Positions 24,093-35,638 of a stretch of DNA of 64,000 nucleotides are shown here, one piece after another. Within the stretch, counting starts at the first letter, position 1; every line of letters starts with the position of its first letter. The DNA lies in assembly GCA_963776465.1 (NCBI GenBank), contig CAVZMV010000001.1, forward strand, positions 1 through 64,000, in the 5' to 3' direction. The stretch comes from DASRHK01 sp963776465. GTDB taxonomy: Bacteria > Pseudomonadota > Gammaproteobacteria > Nevskiales > Nevskiaceae. A model generated the notes under the pieces. It saw only the letters and a list, made by a program, of their open reading frames with translations, ran no database searches and was not told where the DNA came from. The position numbers and the translations under genes were made by a program.

Positions 24093-24234
24093 GAAACGCC
24101 TCCCTGTCAGACGACGACCCCGCCAGCATGACGGAAGTTCCATTTCCGGTGGTTACGCCGCCACTTATTCCCCGATCGCAGGTCCAACCCGCGACGCCGC
24201 AGCCGCGGCGGGCGACAAGCAGGCAGGAGCAACC

Positions 24235-24675
24235 ATGATCAAGAAAGCATGGGCGGTCTGGAAGGGCGGCATCAAGGACGGCGGCGGCACCATTTCCACG
24301 GAGACCGGCGTGCTCAAGGAAGCGCCCTAGGTTTCAAGTCGCGGTTCGAAAACGGCAAGGGCACCAATCCGGAAGAGCTGATCGGCGCGGCGCACGCGGG
24401 CTGCTTCTCGATGGCGCTGTCGATGATGCTCGGCGAGGCCGGCCTGACCGCCGAGAAGATGGAACCCGCCGAGGTCACGCTCGACAAGGTCGGCGAAGGC
24501 TTCGAGATCACCGCGAGCCACCTCATCGTCACCGCAAGATTCCCGGCGCCGACGGGCGAAGTTCCAGGAGATCGCCGACAAGGCCAAGGCCGGCTGCCCG
24601 GTGTCGAAGCTGCTGAAGGGCGCAAGATCACGATGGACGCGAAGCTCCTGACGGGCAGCGGCTGCGCCGGTGTGA
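24235..24675 (+). pseudogene. OsmC family protein, left copy, frame-broken
   Basis: Mirror copy of 38,799-39,245. An indel near 24,325 creates an in-frame stop early in the gene; the conserved HAGCFSMALS block is then readable. Around 24,420-24,480 the residues differ from the right copy in a homologue-like way. Confidence 0.8.
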
Positions 24676-24693
24676 GCTGGCTGGCTCTGCCGA

Positions 24694-25569
24694 TCAGGCC
24701 AGCGCCTTCTTGAACAGCGCCAGCATCCGCGCCCAGGCCTTCTCGGCCTGGTCGTGGTTGTAGACCTGCGAGTCGGGCGGGCACCAGCCGTGCTGCGCGC
24801 CGCATAGACCTCGATCTCCGCCGGCAGCTTGGCCTTCGCGAACGCTTCCTTCAGCGACGTCCTTGGCTTCGGGCTCCTTGCGCGTCGTCGTTCTGCGCGA
24901 TGGCGAACAGGTACTGCGCCTTCATCTTCGGGACCAGCAGGTGCGGGCTGTCGGGCTTGTCGGTCGCAAGACCGCCGCCGTGGAACGACGCGCCCGCGCC
25001 GATGCGGTCCGGCACCGCGGCCGCGGTGCGCATCATGATCGGGCCGCCCATGCAGTAGCCGGTGGTGCCGATTTTGCGCTTCTTGTCGACCGCGGGCTGG
25101 CGTCGAGCCAGGCGACGAAGGCCTTCGCGTCGGTCGCGTTCGTCTGCGGCGGTGAGCGCGCCCGCCAGCGCCATCAGCGCGTCGCGCGTCGCCGGTCGTT
25201 GAAGTTCGGCTGCTCGGGCGCGGTCGGCGCCTTCTGCGTGCGATAGAACGGGTTGACGATCAGCACCGCATAGCCGGACTCGGCCAGCCGCTTGCCCATC
25301 TGCCGGAACGCGGGGCGCAGGCCGAAGATGTCCGGCCAGACCAGCACGCCGGGAGGGGCGCCCTTGCCCTCGGGGGATGCACGAAGAACCGTCGGCCCTG
25401 CCGTCCGGCGTCTTGATGTCGACTTCGGCGCCCTTGATGTCTGCCGCACTGACGAGGGGCGGCAGCAGCGACACCACCCCGGCGCCCAGCGCCAGCGCGC
25501 CGAAACACCGTCGCGTCAGCGCGCGGGGACGGTTGCCGAATTCAGTGAAGTCATCGTGCTCTCGCACAT
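24694..25569 (-). pseudogene. Dienelactone hydrolase family protein, left copy, frame-broken
   Basis: Mirror copy of 37,908-38,780. The GTTGYCMGGP nucleophile block and FHGGGLATDKPDSPHL block read well, with conservative differences nearby (IMMRTAAAVPDRIGAGAS against LVMRTAAAVPARIGAGAT). Indels break the frame on both sides. Confidence 0.8.
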
Positions 25570-25620
25570 CGCGGTCATCCTCCTGGGACTAGAACGTGGG
25601 TGTCCACGAGGGACACGCCA

Positions 25621-27816
25621 GCGAGAACCTTACAATGCCCTGCTGCTTTGCGCCATCCTGCTGGCGCTCGGCGCACGCGGCAACTCGTCGCCGACCCGCG
25701 CGCCATCGGCAACGCGCCCGGCGGCAGCAGTGGCGCGATCCACGTGCTCTCCAACCGTGCCGACATGATCAGCGGCGGCCACGCTTTGGTGGAGATCGTC
25801 GGCGCAGGCGCGGTGCCGAAGGTCACGCTCAACGGAACCGACGTCTCTTCGCAGTTCGCGCTGCGGCCCAACGGCCGCGTCATGGGCCTCGTCACCGGCC
25901 TCGACGAAGGCACTAACACGCTGACCGCGGCGGGATCGAGCGCGACCATCACCAACCACCCCAACGGCGGCCCGTCTTCTCCGGCCCGCACATCCCAGGT
26001 TCCGCTGCCAGGACAGCGCGGTCGACGCCAGTGCAACCAGCCGGCGGAATACAGCTACCTCTACCGCTCGACCGACCCGACCAAGGCCGACCTGCTGCCC
26101 TACGACCCGGCGTCACCCGCCGTCCGACGTGGCGACGACGACGACGGACGGGGCGTGAAGGTGCCGTTCATCGTCCGCCAGGAGCTCGGCTACCAGGACC
26201 GCGACCGATACAAGATCCTCACGCTCTACACGCCCGGACGCACGTGGACCCGCTGGGCGCCGCAGCAGCAGTGGAACCACAAGCTGCTCGTCACGGGCGG
26301 CGGCGGGTGCGGCGTGTCTACGGCCGGGAGACCCGCCGCTCAACGACTCTGAGCGGCACGCTGCCAGACGCTCCCGGCTACACGCACAGCTACATCGCCG
26401 CGCTCGGCAGGGCTTCGCGGTGATGTCGACGGCGCTCGCCAACACCGGCCACAACTGCAACCTCGCCGCCGAGGCCGAGTCGCTGATCATGGCCAAGGAG
26501 CGCCTCGTCGAGAGGTACGGCGACGTGCGCTACACGATCGGCACCGGCTGCTCGGGCGGCTCGATCGTCCAGCAGACCGTCGCCAACGCCTACCCCGGCG
26601 TCTACGACGGCCTGGTCATCACCTGCGCCTATCCGGACGTGCTGACCGCGGGCGCGCAGTTCGCCGACTACCACCTGCTGCGCCAGTACTTCGAGGACCC
26701 GTCGAAGTGGGGCCCCGGCGTCGTCTGGCCGCCGGCGCAGTGGGGGCTGGTCGAGGGGCGGCCGGACCGGTCAACGCGATCGTCGCCGACGAGGGGCTCT
26801 TCAAGGCGCGACCACCCGGTCGGCGACTGCGTCCCGGCCGACCAGGCCTACGACCCGGCACGCGCCGGACGGCGTGCGCTGCTCGATCCTCGACTACATG
26901 ATCAACGTGCTCGGCCCGCGCCCGCGGACGTCTGGTCGGCGATGGAGAAGGCGGCCGGCCACGGCTTCGCCGGCCAGCCGTTCGGCAACGCCGGCATCCA
27001 GTACGGCCTGCAGTCCTCGAGCAGGGCCTGATCACCCCGGCGCAGTTCGTCGACCTCAACGCGGCGATCGGCGGCGGCGACATCGACCTCAACCCGACGC
27101 CGGAGCGCCTCGCGGCGACGCCGGCGGTGACCAACGCCTACCGCACCGGCGTGATCAACGAGATGACCACAACATGGGCGGTGGCGATCATCGACCACGC
27201 CGGGCCCGACCCGGGCATCGCGCACGACTACGCGCACACGTGGTGGATCCGTGACCGCCTGGACCGCGCGCGGGCCACCACGACAACACGTCCTGTGGTT
27301 CGGCCCCGCGCCGCTGATCGGCGACGTCAACTGGCCGACCGGCGCTGCTGGCGATGGACGACTGGCTCGCGGCGGTCGAGAGGACACTTCGAACGCGCCG
27401 CTCGCGCAGAAGATCGTCGACAACAAGCCCGCCGACATCTACGACCGCTGCACCGATGATGCCGGTCTCGAGCTCCTGTGCGAGCAGTGTGGACCTGGCG
27501 ACGCCGCTCAAAGCCTACGGAACGCCCCGCACGGCCGCCGGCGACGCGAACATGACGACATCGTCAAGTGCCAGCTCAAGCCGCTCGACCGCGAGCCGAC
27601 GACGGCGTCATTCGCTCACCGACGACCAGTGGGCGCAGCTGCAGGCCGCGTTCCCCGATGGCGTCTGCGATTAGGAGAAGCCGGGCGTCGGCCAGCAGCC
27701 GACAATTCCTGGCTGACCTACCAGGACCCAAGCACGCGATGATCTTCGGCGGCAACCCGATGCAGCCGGCGCCGGCCAAATCGCGCGAAGGGTGGGCGAG
27801 CCCCGCGTTCCGCTAG
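25621..27816 (+). pseudogene. DUF6351-like secreted protein, left copy, frame-broken and start lost
   Basis: Mirror copy of 35,639-37,855. The GTG start of the right arm is GCG here (25,621-25,623). The first part to about 25,960 matches; later open segments, notably 26,420-26,760 and 27,040-27,240, differ at 30-40 percent of residues but keep the family pattern, including YTIGTGCSGGSI. Many frame breaks lie between these pieces. Confidence 0.8.
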
Positions 27817-27825
27817 CAGCCGCGT

Positions 27826-27862
27826 GCCAAATAAAAAACCCGCACTAGGCGGGTTTTTTATT
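27826..27862. terminator. Bidirectional terminator (left copy)
   Basis: AAAAAACCCGC, short loop, GCGGGTTTTTT between the converging DUF6351-like and small lipoprotein genes. Stem with A-tract and T-tract allows termination from both sides. Confidence 0.85.
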
Positions 27863-28094
27863 GAACCGTGAAAGTTAGTGCAGCGTTTCTCGTGTCGTGC
27901 ACTTCTTCCTTGACTTCCTTCTTGGCGTCGCGCGCCGCGTCGCCGACGTCTTCGCCCGCATCCTTCAGGCCTTCGTGCTTGCGCATGTTGAGACCGTCCT
28001 TGACGGCTTCGGAAGGGCTGTCGTGCTTGTCGCAGGCGCCGACGCCGACGGACAGGGCAAGCAGGGCAGCGACGGCGAACGTAATCGTCTTCAT
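27858..28094 (-). CDS. Small lipoprotein (left copy, C-terminus altered)
   Basis: Mirror copy of 35,368-35,580. The first about 64 residues agree, with the lipobox ending at Cys 21 (VGAC here, ISAC in the right copy). An indel near 27,885 removes the normal stop and extends the protein by about nine residues into the terminator. Confidence 0.75.
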   Translation of the reverse strand: MKTITFAVAALLALSVGVGACDKHDSPSEAVKDGLNMRKHEGLKDAGEDVGDAARDAKKEVKEEVHDTRNAALTFTVQ

Positions 28095-28197
28095 GTGGTT
28101 CTCCTGTCGGGGGGATAAGGCGACCGAAATGCTACTGGCCGGGTCTCGACCGCTCTAAACGGTGGAGGGCACTTTAGCGGGTTTTGTGCGGGAACCC

Positions 28198-29211
28198 TTA
28201 TTTTTCAAGGTGATACCCGGTGACCCGCTCGACCTCGTTGCGAGCCCAGGAACACCGGCACGCGCTGGTGCAGCCGGTGGGCTGCACGTCCAGGATGCGC
28301 TCGCGGCCGTTGCTGGCGGCGCCGCCGGCCTGTTCGACCAGGAAGCCATCGGGTTGGCCTCGTACATCAGCCGCAGCTTGCCGGCCTTGGCCGGGTCCTT
28401 GCGGTCGAGCGGATAGATGAAGATGCCGCCGCGGGTGAGGATGCGGTGCACGTCGGCGACCATCGACGCGACCCAGCGCATGTTGAAGTCCTTGCCGCGC
28501 GGGCCTTCCTTGCCGGCCAGCAGGTCGGCGACGTAGCGCTGCATCGGCGCTTCCCAGTGGCGCTGGTTGGACATGTTGATCGCGAATTCCTTGGTGTCCT
28601 CCGGAATCTGCATGCTCGTGCTGGTCAGCACGAAGCTGCCGAGCTCGCGGTCGAGCGTGAACGCGTGCGTGCCGTGGCCGATGGTCAGCACCAGCATCGT
28701 GCTCGGGCCGTAGATGCAGTAGCCGGCGGCGACCTGGGCGGTGCCCGGCTGCAGGAAGTGCTCGTCTCGCGGCTCGGTGACGCCTTCCGGGCAGCGCAGC
28801 ACCGAGAAGATGGTGCCGACGGAGACGTTGACGTCGATGTTGCGACGAGCCGTCGAGCGGATCGAACAGCAGCAGGTAGTTGCCGCGCGGGATAGACGTT
28901 CGGGATCGGCGTGCGGTGGTCCATTTCCTCCGACGCGAGGCCGGCCAGGTGTCCGCCCCATGCGTTGGCCTCGAGCAGGATCTCGTTGGACAGCACGTCG
29001 AGCTTCTTCTGCGCCTCGCCCTGGATGTTCTGCTGGCTCGCCCGGCGCATCGCCGAGCACGCCGCCGAGCGCGCCCTTGCCGACCGCGATCGAGATCGTC
29101 TTGCAGGCGCGCGCGACCACTTCGATCAGCAGGCGCAGGTCGGCGTTGATTGCGCCGGCGCGCTGTTCCTCGATCAGGTAGCGGGTCAGGGAGATGTCCG
29201 TGGGTAGCCAT
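28198..29211 (-). pseudogene. fbp: Fructose-1,6-bisphosphatase class 1, left copy, frame-broken and divergent
   Basis: Mirror copy of 34,254-35,264. Frame breaks occur at the start of the protein (about 29,050), around the active-site loop (28,845-28,900) and near the end (28,330). The long open piece 28,380-28,830 differs from the right copy at about 20 percent of residues, mostly conservatively, and still reads as a typical class 1 enzyme. Confidence 0.85.
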
Positions 29212-29221
29212 GGCGCGAATT

Positions 29222-30426
29222 TTAAGGCAGCGCCGGCGCGCCGCGCATCACGGTGGCCTCGCTGTCGACCTGCACCTCGCTGTCCCAGAGGTAGGAGAGG
29301 TGCGGATGCGCGGTGCGCAGCACGTCGAGCGCCGCCGCGTCGTGCTGGAGTACGAAACCAATTGCAGGCAAGCGAGTAGAGACCGGCGACCTCAAGACCC
29401 CAGACTCCACGTCGGGAGCAGCGGATAGTTGGTGGCCTGCGCGCGCGAGGCCGCGTCGGTGACGGTCAAGGCGCGGTCGACGGTGAGCTTGTCGTAGACG
29501 GCGCGCGTGACGGCAGGGTTGACGAATGGGATCGGCGCTACCGGCCCGTCGTGATCGCCGGTCTGGATCATCACCGGGATCGGGTTGGCGTCGAACGGCG
29601 ACGATTGCGTGCTGATCTCGGTGCTGCGCCCACCGCGGCTGGGACGCGCGGCTCCATAAAATGCTTGCTCATGGCGCGATCGCGCCCATGCTGTGACCGA
29701 TCACGCCGACACGCGAGGCATCGAGCGCCGCGCGCACGGGCGATCGCCTGGGAGTAGTGAGCGCGCCTGGGTTTTCTCAATGGCGTTGCCGGGATCGCCG
29801 GCGATGGCGTCCTGCGAGCGTCCCTGGCCGCTGAAGTCGAAGGCGAAGACGAGGTAGCCCGCATCGGCGAACACCTGGTGCCACCAGCGGTATACGCCGG
29901 TGTTGGTCGCCAGGCCCTGCAGCGCCAGGATCACCGGATAGGGCCCGGCGGAGGGCGGCGTGACGCCGCGATTGGGCAGCACGATCTCGCCGTAAAGCCG
30001 CGTGCCGTAGCGGTTGAGGAACTCCACCGGCACCAGCTCGACCTTGTCGTTGAAATACGGATTGCCGTAGCAGTGGTACGGGCTAGCCACGCGACACCAA
30101 ATGGAGCTGCGCCAGCGTCGCGCGGTCCTTGGAAGGCGACCAGCGCCGGATCGGTGAGGCTGTGGATCGTCACGCCGAACGCGATCGGATCGAACAGCGC
30201 CGTCGCAACATCGGTGGGAAGCGCAGCAGCCAGCGCATCGAGATTGGTGATGACCGCTTCGATCGGCGCGGGCGCGGGCGGCGGGTTCGCGGCGGGTGCA
30301 TGCTCCGGCCAGGCCGCGAGATCACCACCGGCAGATCCGCCGGTGGTGCTGCCGCAGCGCCTCGGCGCCGCCGCCGCACAGTGAAAGGCAGGCAGCCAAT
30401 AACCATATCGATGCTCGCTTCACCAC
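29222..30426 (-). pseudogene. Lipoprotein alpha/beta-hydrolase, left copy, frame-broken
   Basis: Mirror copy of 33,038-34,243. The lipobox region and the GHSMG nucleophile block are affected by indels (around 30,350-30,400 and 29,650-29,700), but VELVPVEFLNRYGTRLYGE and the AFDFSGQGRSQDAIAGDPG stretch are clear. Confidence 0.8.
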
Positions 30427-30451
30427 GTGACTTCCCCGTCAGGGCCCGATT

Positions 30452-31726
<1,275 letters not shown>

Positions 31727-31745
31727 GCTGCCTAGTCTGGCCGGC

Positions 31746-33011
31746 ATGACTGCGACGCTGGCGGGCCGCTACGCCGGTCACGCAATCGCCAATGGGATTC
31801 CGCAGCGCCGACGAGCGCGCGCAGGCGCGCGGCAAGCTCAAACGCCTCGGCTGCCGCGCATCTGGCCAACACGCTGGGTGGAGCTCAAGGGCGCAGTGAT
31901 GAAGCTCGGCCAGGTTGCCTCGCAGGCCGCGAGCATCCTGCCGGCAGAATCCTCGCCGAGCCGCTCAAGCGCCTGCAGAAGGACGCGCCGCCGATGCCGT
32001 TCGCGGTGGATCCGCAAGCAGATCGATCGCGACCTGGGCAAGACGCTCGCGAAAGCAGTTCCAAAGCGCATCGACCACAAGCCTGTACGCGGCGGCGTCG
32101 ATCGGCCAGGTGCCACCGCGCGGTGCTGCAGGACGGTCGCGAGGTGGTGATCAAGGTGCAATACCCGGGCGTCGCCGAGTCCTGCGACACCGATCTGGGG
32201 CAGTTGAAGCTCGCGCTGCTGCATGGCGCGCATAGTCAAGGTCGACAAGGCCGTGCTCGACGATCTCTTCGAGGAGATCCGCTGGAGCGCCTGCAGCGAG
32301 GAGCTTCGACTACGAGCAGGAGGCCGCGCAACATCGCCCTCTTCCGGCAGTTCTTCGTCCGACGATCCGCACATCGTCATCCCGGCGACGGTGCCCGAGC
32401 TGTGCTCGCGGCACGTGCTGACGATGATCCTGGAGCCCGGCGATCATCTCGAGACGGTGGCCGAGCGCTACGACGCTGGCTTGCGCAACCAGATCGCGAT
32501 GCGGCTGTTCGACTTCATGTGCCGCTCGGTGTTCGAGCTGAAAGCCGTGCACGCCGATCCGCAACCGGGCAACTTCCTGGTGCGCCGCGAGGCAGCCTGG
32601 TCGACCTACGACTTCGGCCGCATCAAGCGGCTCGAGCAGGAAGGCGTCGGCGCAGATCCGCCACCGTGCGCGCCGCGCTTGCCAAGGACTGGCGCGCGGT
32701 CGATCGCGGCCTCGTGCGCCTCGGCGTGCGAGTGCCCGGCTCGCGTCCGGTGCCGGATGAGTTCTACGAGTCGTGGGACCGGATCGTGATGCGCCCGTTC
32801 CGCGGCGATGCGCCGTTCGACTTCGCGTCGTCGACGATGCACGTCGACGCCATGGCCCGGGCTACGAGGCGCTCCAGCATCTGGACCAGTTCCGGCCGGC
32901 GGTGAAGACTGCTTACCTGGATCGCATGGTCGGTGGGCATTACTTCACGATGATGCAGCTGAAGTACGCGCGGCGTTGGGGCCGCGGCTGAAGGAATACG
33001 TGACCGCGTAG
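31746..33011 (+). CDS. AarF/ABC1/UbiB-family kinase-like protein (frame-broken)
   Basis: Atypical kinase-like protein of the ABC1/COQ8/UbiB family, which has ATPase activity and supports ubiquinone or other isoprenoid-lipid metabolism at the membrane. Visible family features are the KLGQ motif (about 31,900), the conserved VVIKVQYPGV strand with the catalytic Lys, the catalytic loop and the DFG motif. The right copy reads HADPQPGN, but the left copy has the canonical HADPHPGN, so Gln here is probably an error. Indels near 31,850, 31,945, 32,010, 32,085 and 32,220-32,320 and again at 32,590-32,680 and 32,970 prevent one continuous frame. Merging both arms would give a protein of about 420 residues. 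It heads a forward run with the next gene 26 bases downstream. Whether it is UbiB itself or a paralogous AarF protein cannot be decided. Confidence 0.8.
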
Positions 33012-33037
33012 AATCGGGCCCTGACCGGGGAAGTCAC

Positions 33038-34243
33038 GTGGTGAAGCGAGCATCGATCTGGCTATTGGCTGCCTGCCTTTCAGCGTGCGGCGGCGGCACC
33101 GACGTCGCGGCGCCACCGCCCGGCGGATCTGCCGGTGGTGATCTCGCGGCCTGGCCGGAGCATGCACCCGCCGCGAACCCACCGCCCGCGCCCGCGCCGA
33201 TCGAAGCGGTCATCACCAATCTCGATGCGCTGGCTGCTGCGCTTCCCACCGATGTTGCGACGGCGCTGTTCGATCCGATCGCGTTCGGCGTGACGATCCG
33301 CGACCTCACCGATCCGGCGCTGGTCGCCTTCCAGGTCCGCGCGACGCTGGCGCAGCTGCAGGGCGCGTGTCGCGTGGCTAGCCCGTACCACTGCTTCGGC
33401 AATCCGTATTACAACGACAAGGTCGAGCTGGTGCCGGTGGAGTTCCTCAACCGCTACGGCACGCGGCTTTACGGCGAGATCGTGCTGCCCAATCGCGGCG
33501 TCACGCCGCCCTCCGCCGGGCCGTATCCGGTGATCCTGGCGCTGCAGGGCCTGGCGACCAACACCGGCGTATACCGCTGGTGGCACCAGGTGTTCGCCGA
33601 TGCGGGCTACCTCGTCTTCGCCTTCGACTTCAGCGGCCAGGGACGCTCGCAGGACGCGATCGCCGGCGATCCCGGCAACGCCATTGAGGAAGCCCAGGAC
33701 GCGCTCACCTATCTCTTCGGCGAATCGCCCGTGCGCGCGGCGCTCGATGCCTCGCGTGTCGGCGTGATCGGTCACAGCATGGGCGCGATCGCGACCATGG
33801 GCCTGCAGGCGATCGAGCCGCGCGTCCACGCCGCGGTGGCCGCGGCGCCAATCAGCACGCAATCGTCGCCGTTCGACGCCAACCCGATCCCGGTGATGAT
33901 CCAGACCGGCGATCACGACGGGCCGGTAGCGCCGATCCCATTCGTCAACCCTGCCGTCACGCGCGCCGTCTACGACAAGCTCACCGTCGACCGCGCCTTC
34001 ATCGTCACCGACGCGGCCTCGCACGCGCAGCACACCAACTATCCGCTGCTGCCGACGTCGAGCTGGGGTCTTGAGGTCGCCGGTCTCTACTCGCTTGCCT
34101 GGATGGATTTCCATCTGCGGCACGACGCGGCGGCGCTCGACGTGCTGCGCACCGCGCATCCGCACCTCTCCTACCTCTGGGACAGCGAGGTGCAGGTCGG
34201 CGGCGAGACCACCGTGATGCGCGGCGCGCCGGCGCTGCCTTAA
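33038..34243 (+). CDS. Lipoprotein alpha/beta-hydrolase
   Basis: 401-residue exported hydrolase. The N-terminus has a basic start, a hydrophobic stretch and the lipobox LSAC ending at Cys 17, followed by a Gly/Pro/Ala-rich linker, so it is probably anchored to the outer or inner membrane. The alpha/beta-hydrolase core follows: an oxyanion-side block ILALQGLATN, the AFDFSGQGRSQ strand, and the nucleophile elbow GHSMG with Ser at about residue 247. The later TGDHDGPV block fits the acid position. The closest named group is chlorophyllase/dienelactone-type hydrolases, but the substrate is unknown. Two GTG codons in tandem can start it (33,038 or 33,041), both served by GGGGAAG. It lies 26 bases after the AarF gene and 10 bases before fbp, suggesting one transcript. 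Confidence 0.85.
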   Translation: MVKRASIWLLAACLSACGGGTDVAAPPPGGSAGGDLAAWPEHAPAANPPPAPAPIEAVITNLDALAAALPTDVATALFDPIAFGVTIRDLTDPALVAFQVRATLAQLQGACRVASPYHCFGNPYYNDKVELVPVEFLNRYGTRLYGEIVLPNRGVTPPSAGPYPVILALQGLATNTGVYRWWHQVFADAGYLVFAFDFSGQGRSQDAIAGDPGNAIEEAQDALTYLFGESPVRAALDASRVGVIGHSMGAIATMGLQAIEPRVHAAVAAAPISTQSSPFDANPIPVMIQTGDHDGPVAPIPFVNPAVTRAVYDKLTVDRAFIVTDAASHAQHTNYPLLPTSSWGLEVAGLYSLAWMDFHLRHDAAALDVLRTAHPHLSYLWDSEVQVGGETTVMRGAPALP

Positions 34244-34253
34244 AATTCGCGCC

Positions 34254-35264
34254 ATGGCTACCCACGACATCTCCCTCACCCGTTTCCTGATCGAAGAGCA
34301 GCGCGCCAAGGAGCAGATCGGCGCCGATCTGCGCCTGCTGATCGAAGTGGTCGCGCGCGCCTGCAAGATGATCTCCATCGCCGTCGGCAAGGGCGCGCTG
34401 GGCGGCGTCCTCGGCGAGGCCGGCACCGGCAACATCCAGGGCGAGGCGCAGAAGAAGCTCGACGTGCTGTCCAACGACATCCTGCTCGAGGCCAACGAAT
34501 GGGGCGGCCATGTGGCGGGCCTCGCGTCCGAGGAGATGGATCATCCGCACGAGATCCCGCACGACTTCCCGCGCGGCGGCTATCTCCTGGTGTTCGACCC
34601 GCTCGACGGCTCGAGCAACATCGACGTCAACGTCTCGGTCGGCACGATCTTCTCGGTGCTGCGCTGCCCCGAAGGCTTCACCGGCACCGAGGACGAGGCC
34701 TTCCTGCAGCCGGGCACCAAGCAGGTCGCCGCCGGCTACTGCGTCTACGGCCCGTCGACGATCCTGGTGCTGACGCTGGGCGACGGCACGCACGCGTTCA
34801 CGCTCGACCGCGAGCTCGGCAGCTTCCGCATGACCGGCAAGAACCTGCAGATCCCGCCGGACACCAAGGAATTCGCCATCAACATGTCCAACCAGCGCTT
34901 CTGGGAAGCACCGGTGAAGCGCTACGTCGACGAGATGGTCGCCGGCAAGACCGGTCCGCGCGGCACGGACTTCAACATGCGCTGGGTCGCCTCGATGGTG
35001 GCCGACGTGCACCGCATCATCACGCGCGGCGGCATCTTCCTGTACCCGCTCGATTCGAAAACCGTAGCGCAGGGCGGCAAGCTGCGCCTGCTCTACGAGG
35101 CCAACCCGATGGCGTTCATCGTCGAGCAGGCGGGCGGCGCGGCCACCACCGGCCACGAGCGCATCCTGGATCTCAAGCCCACCAAGCTGCACCAGCGCGT
35201 GCCGGTGATCCTGGGCTCGCGCAACGAGGTGGAGCGGGTCACCGGATATCACCGTGAAAAATAA
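34254..35264 (+). CDS. fbp: Fructose-1,6-bisphosphatase class 1
   Basis: 336-residue cytoplasmic enzyme that hydrolyses fructose 1,6-bisphosphate to fructose 6-phosphate in gluconeogenesis and, where present, the Calvin cycle. The length is normal for the family. The metal-binding signature FDPLDGSSNID spans residues 114-124, with the earlier acidic ASEEMD at 91-96 supplying metal ligands. The sugar-phosphate region with NQRFWEAPVKRYVDE and GPRGTDFNMRWVASMVADVHR is fully conserved. ATG at 34,254 begins 10 bases after the preceding lipoprotein gene. The left copy shows a divergent version of residues 130-280 that is still enzyme-like. Confidence 0.97.
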   Translation: MATHDISLTRFLIEEQRAKEQIGADLRLLIEVVARACKMISIAVGKGALGGVLGEAGTGNIQGEAQKKLDVLSNDILLEANEWGGHVAGLASEEMDHPHEIPHDFPRGGYLLVFDPLDGSSNIDVNVSVGTIFSVLRCPEGFTGTEDEAFLQPGTKQVAAGYCVYGPSTILVLTLGDGTHAFTLDRELGSFRMTGKNLQIPPDTKEFAINMSNQRFWEAPVKRYVDEMVAGKTGPRGTDFNMRWVASMVADVHRIITRGGIFLYPLDSKTVAQGGKLRLLYEANPMAFIVEQAGGAATTGHERILDLKPTKLHQRVPVILGSRNEVERVTGYHREK

Positions 35265-35367
35265 GGGTTCCCGCACAAAACCCGCTAAAGTGCCCTCTAC
35301 CGTACAGAGCGGTAGAACCCCGGCCAGTAGCATTTCGGTCGCCTTATCCCCCCAACAGGAGAACCAC

Positions 35368-35580
35368 ATGAAGACGACTACGTTCGCCGTCGCTGCCCTG
35401 CTTGCCCTGTCCGTCGGCATCAGCGCCTGCGACAAGCACGACAGCCCTTCCGAAGCCGTCAAGGACGGTCTCGACATGCGCAAGCACGAAGGCCTGAAGG
35501 ATGCGGGCGAAGACATCAGCGACGCGGCGCGCGACGCCAAGAAGGAAGTCAAGGAAGAAGTGCACGACGCGACGCACTAA
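35368..35580 (+). CDS. Small lipoprotein
   Basis: 70-residue predicted lipoprotein. A short signal peptide ends in the lipobox ISAC with Cys at residue 21. The mature part is highly charged (Lys, Glu, Asp) and probably helical, with the repeated pattern DAGEDISDAARDAKKEVKEE; it lacks any known catalytic motif. AGGAG lies 7 bases before the ATG. It follows fbp by about 100 bases and is closed by a strong terminator, so it may share the fbp transcript or have its own promoter. Function unknown. Confidence 0.82.
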   Translation: MKTTTFAVAALLALSVGISACDKHDSPSEAVKDGLDMRKHEGLKDAGEDISDAARDAKKEVKEEVHDATH

Positions 35581-35592
35581 CTTTCACGGTTC

Positions 35593-35626
35593 AATAAAAA
35601 ACCCGCCTAGTGCGGGTTTTTTATTT
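35593..35626. terminator. Bidirectional terminator between small lipoprotein and DUF6351-like gene
   Basis: AATAAAAAACCCGC, a short CTAGT loop and GCGGGTTTTTTATT form a stem with A-tract and T-tract. It lies between two converging stop codons (35,580 and 35,639). Confidence 0.9.
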
Positions 35627-35638
35627 GGCGCGCGGCTG

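Noticed and set aside
27858..28094. Longer 78-residue version of the small lipoprotein
   Set aside because: The extra C-terminal residues come from an indel that runs the frame into the terminator; the right copy stops after residue 70.
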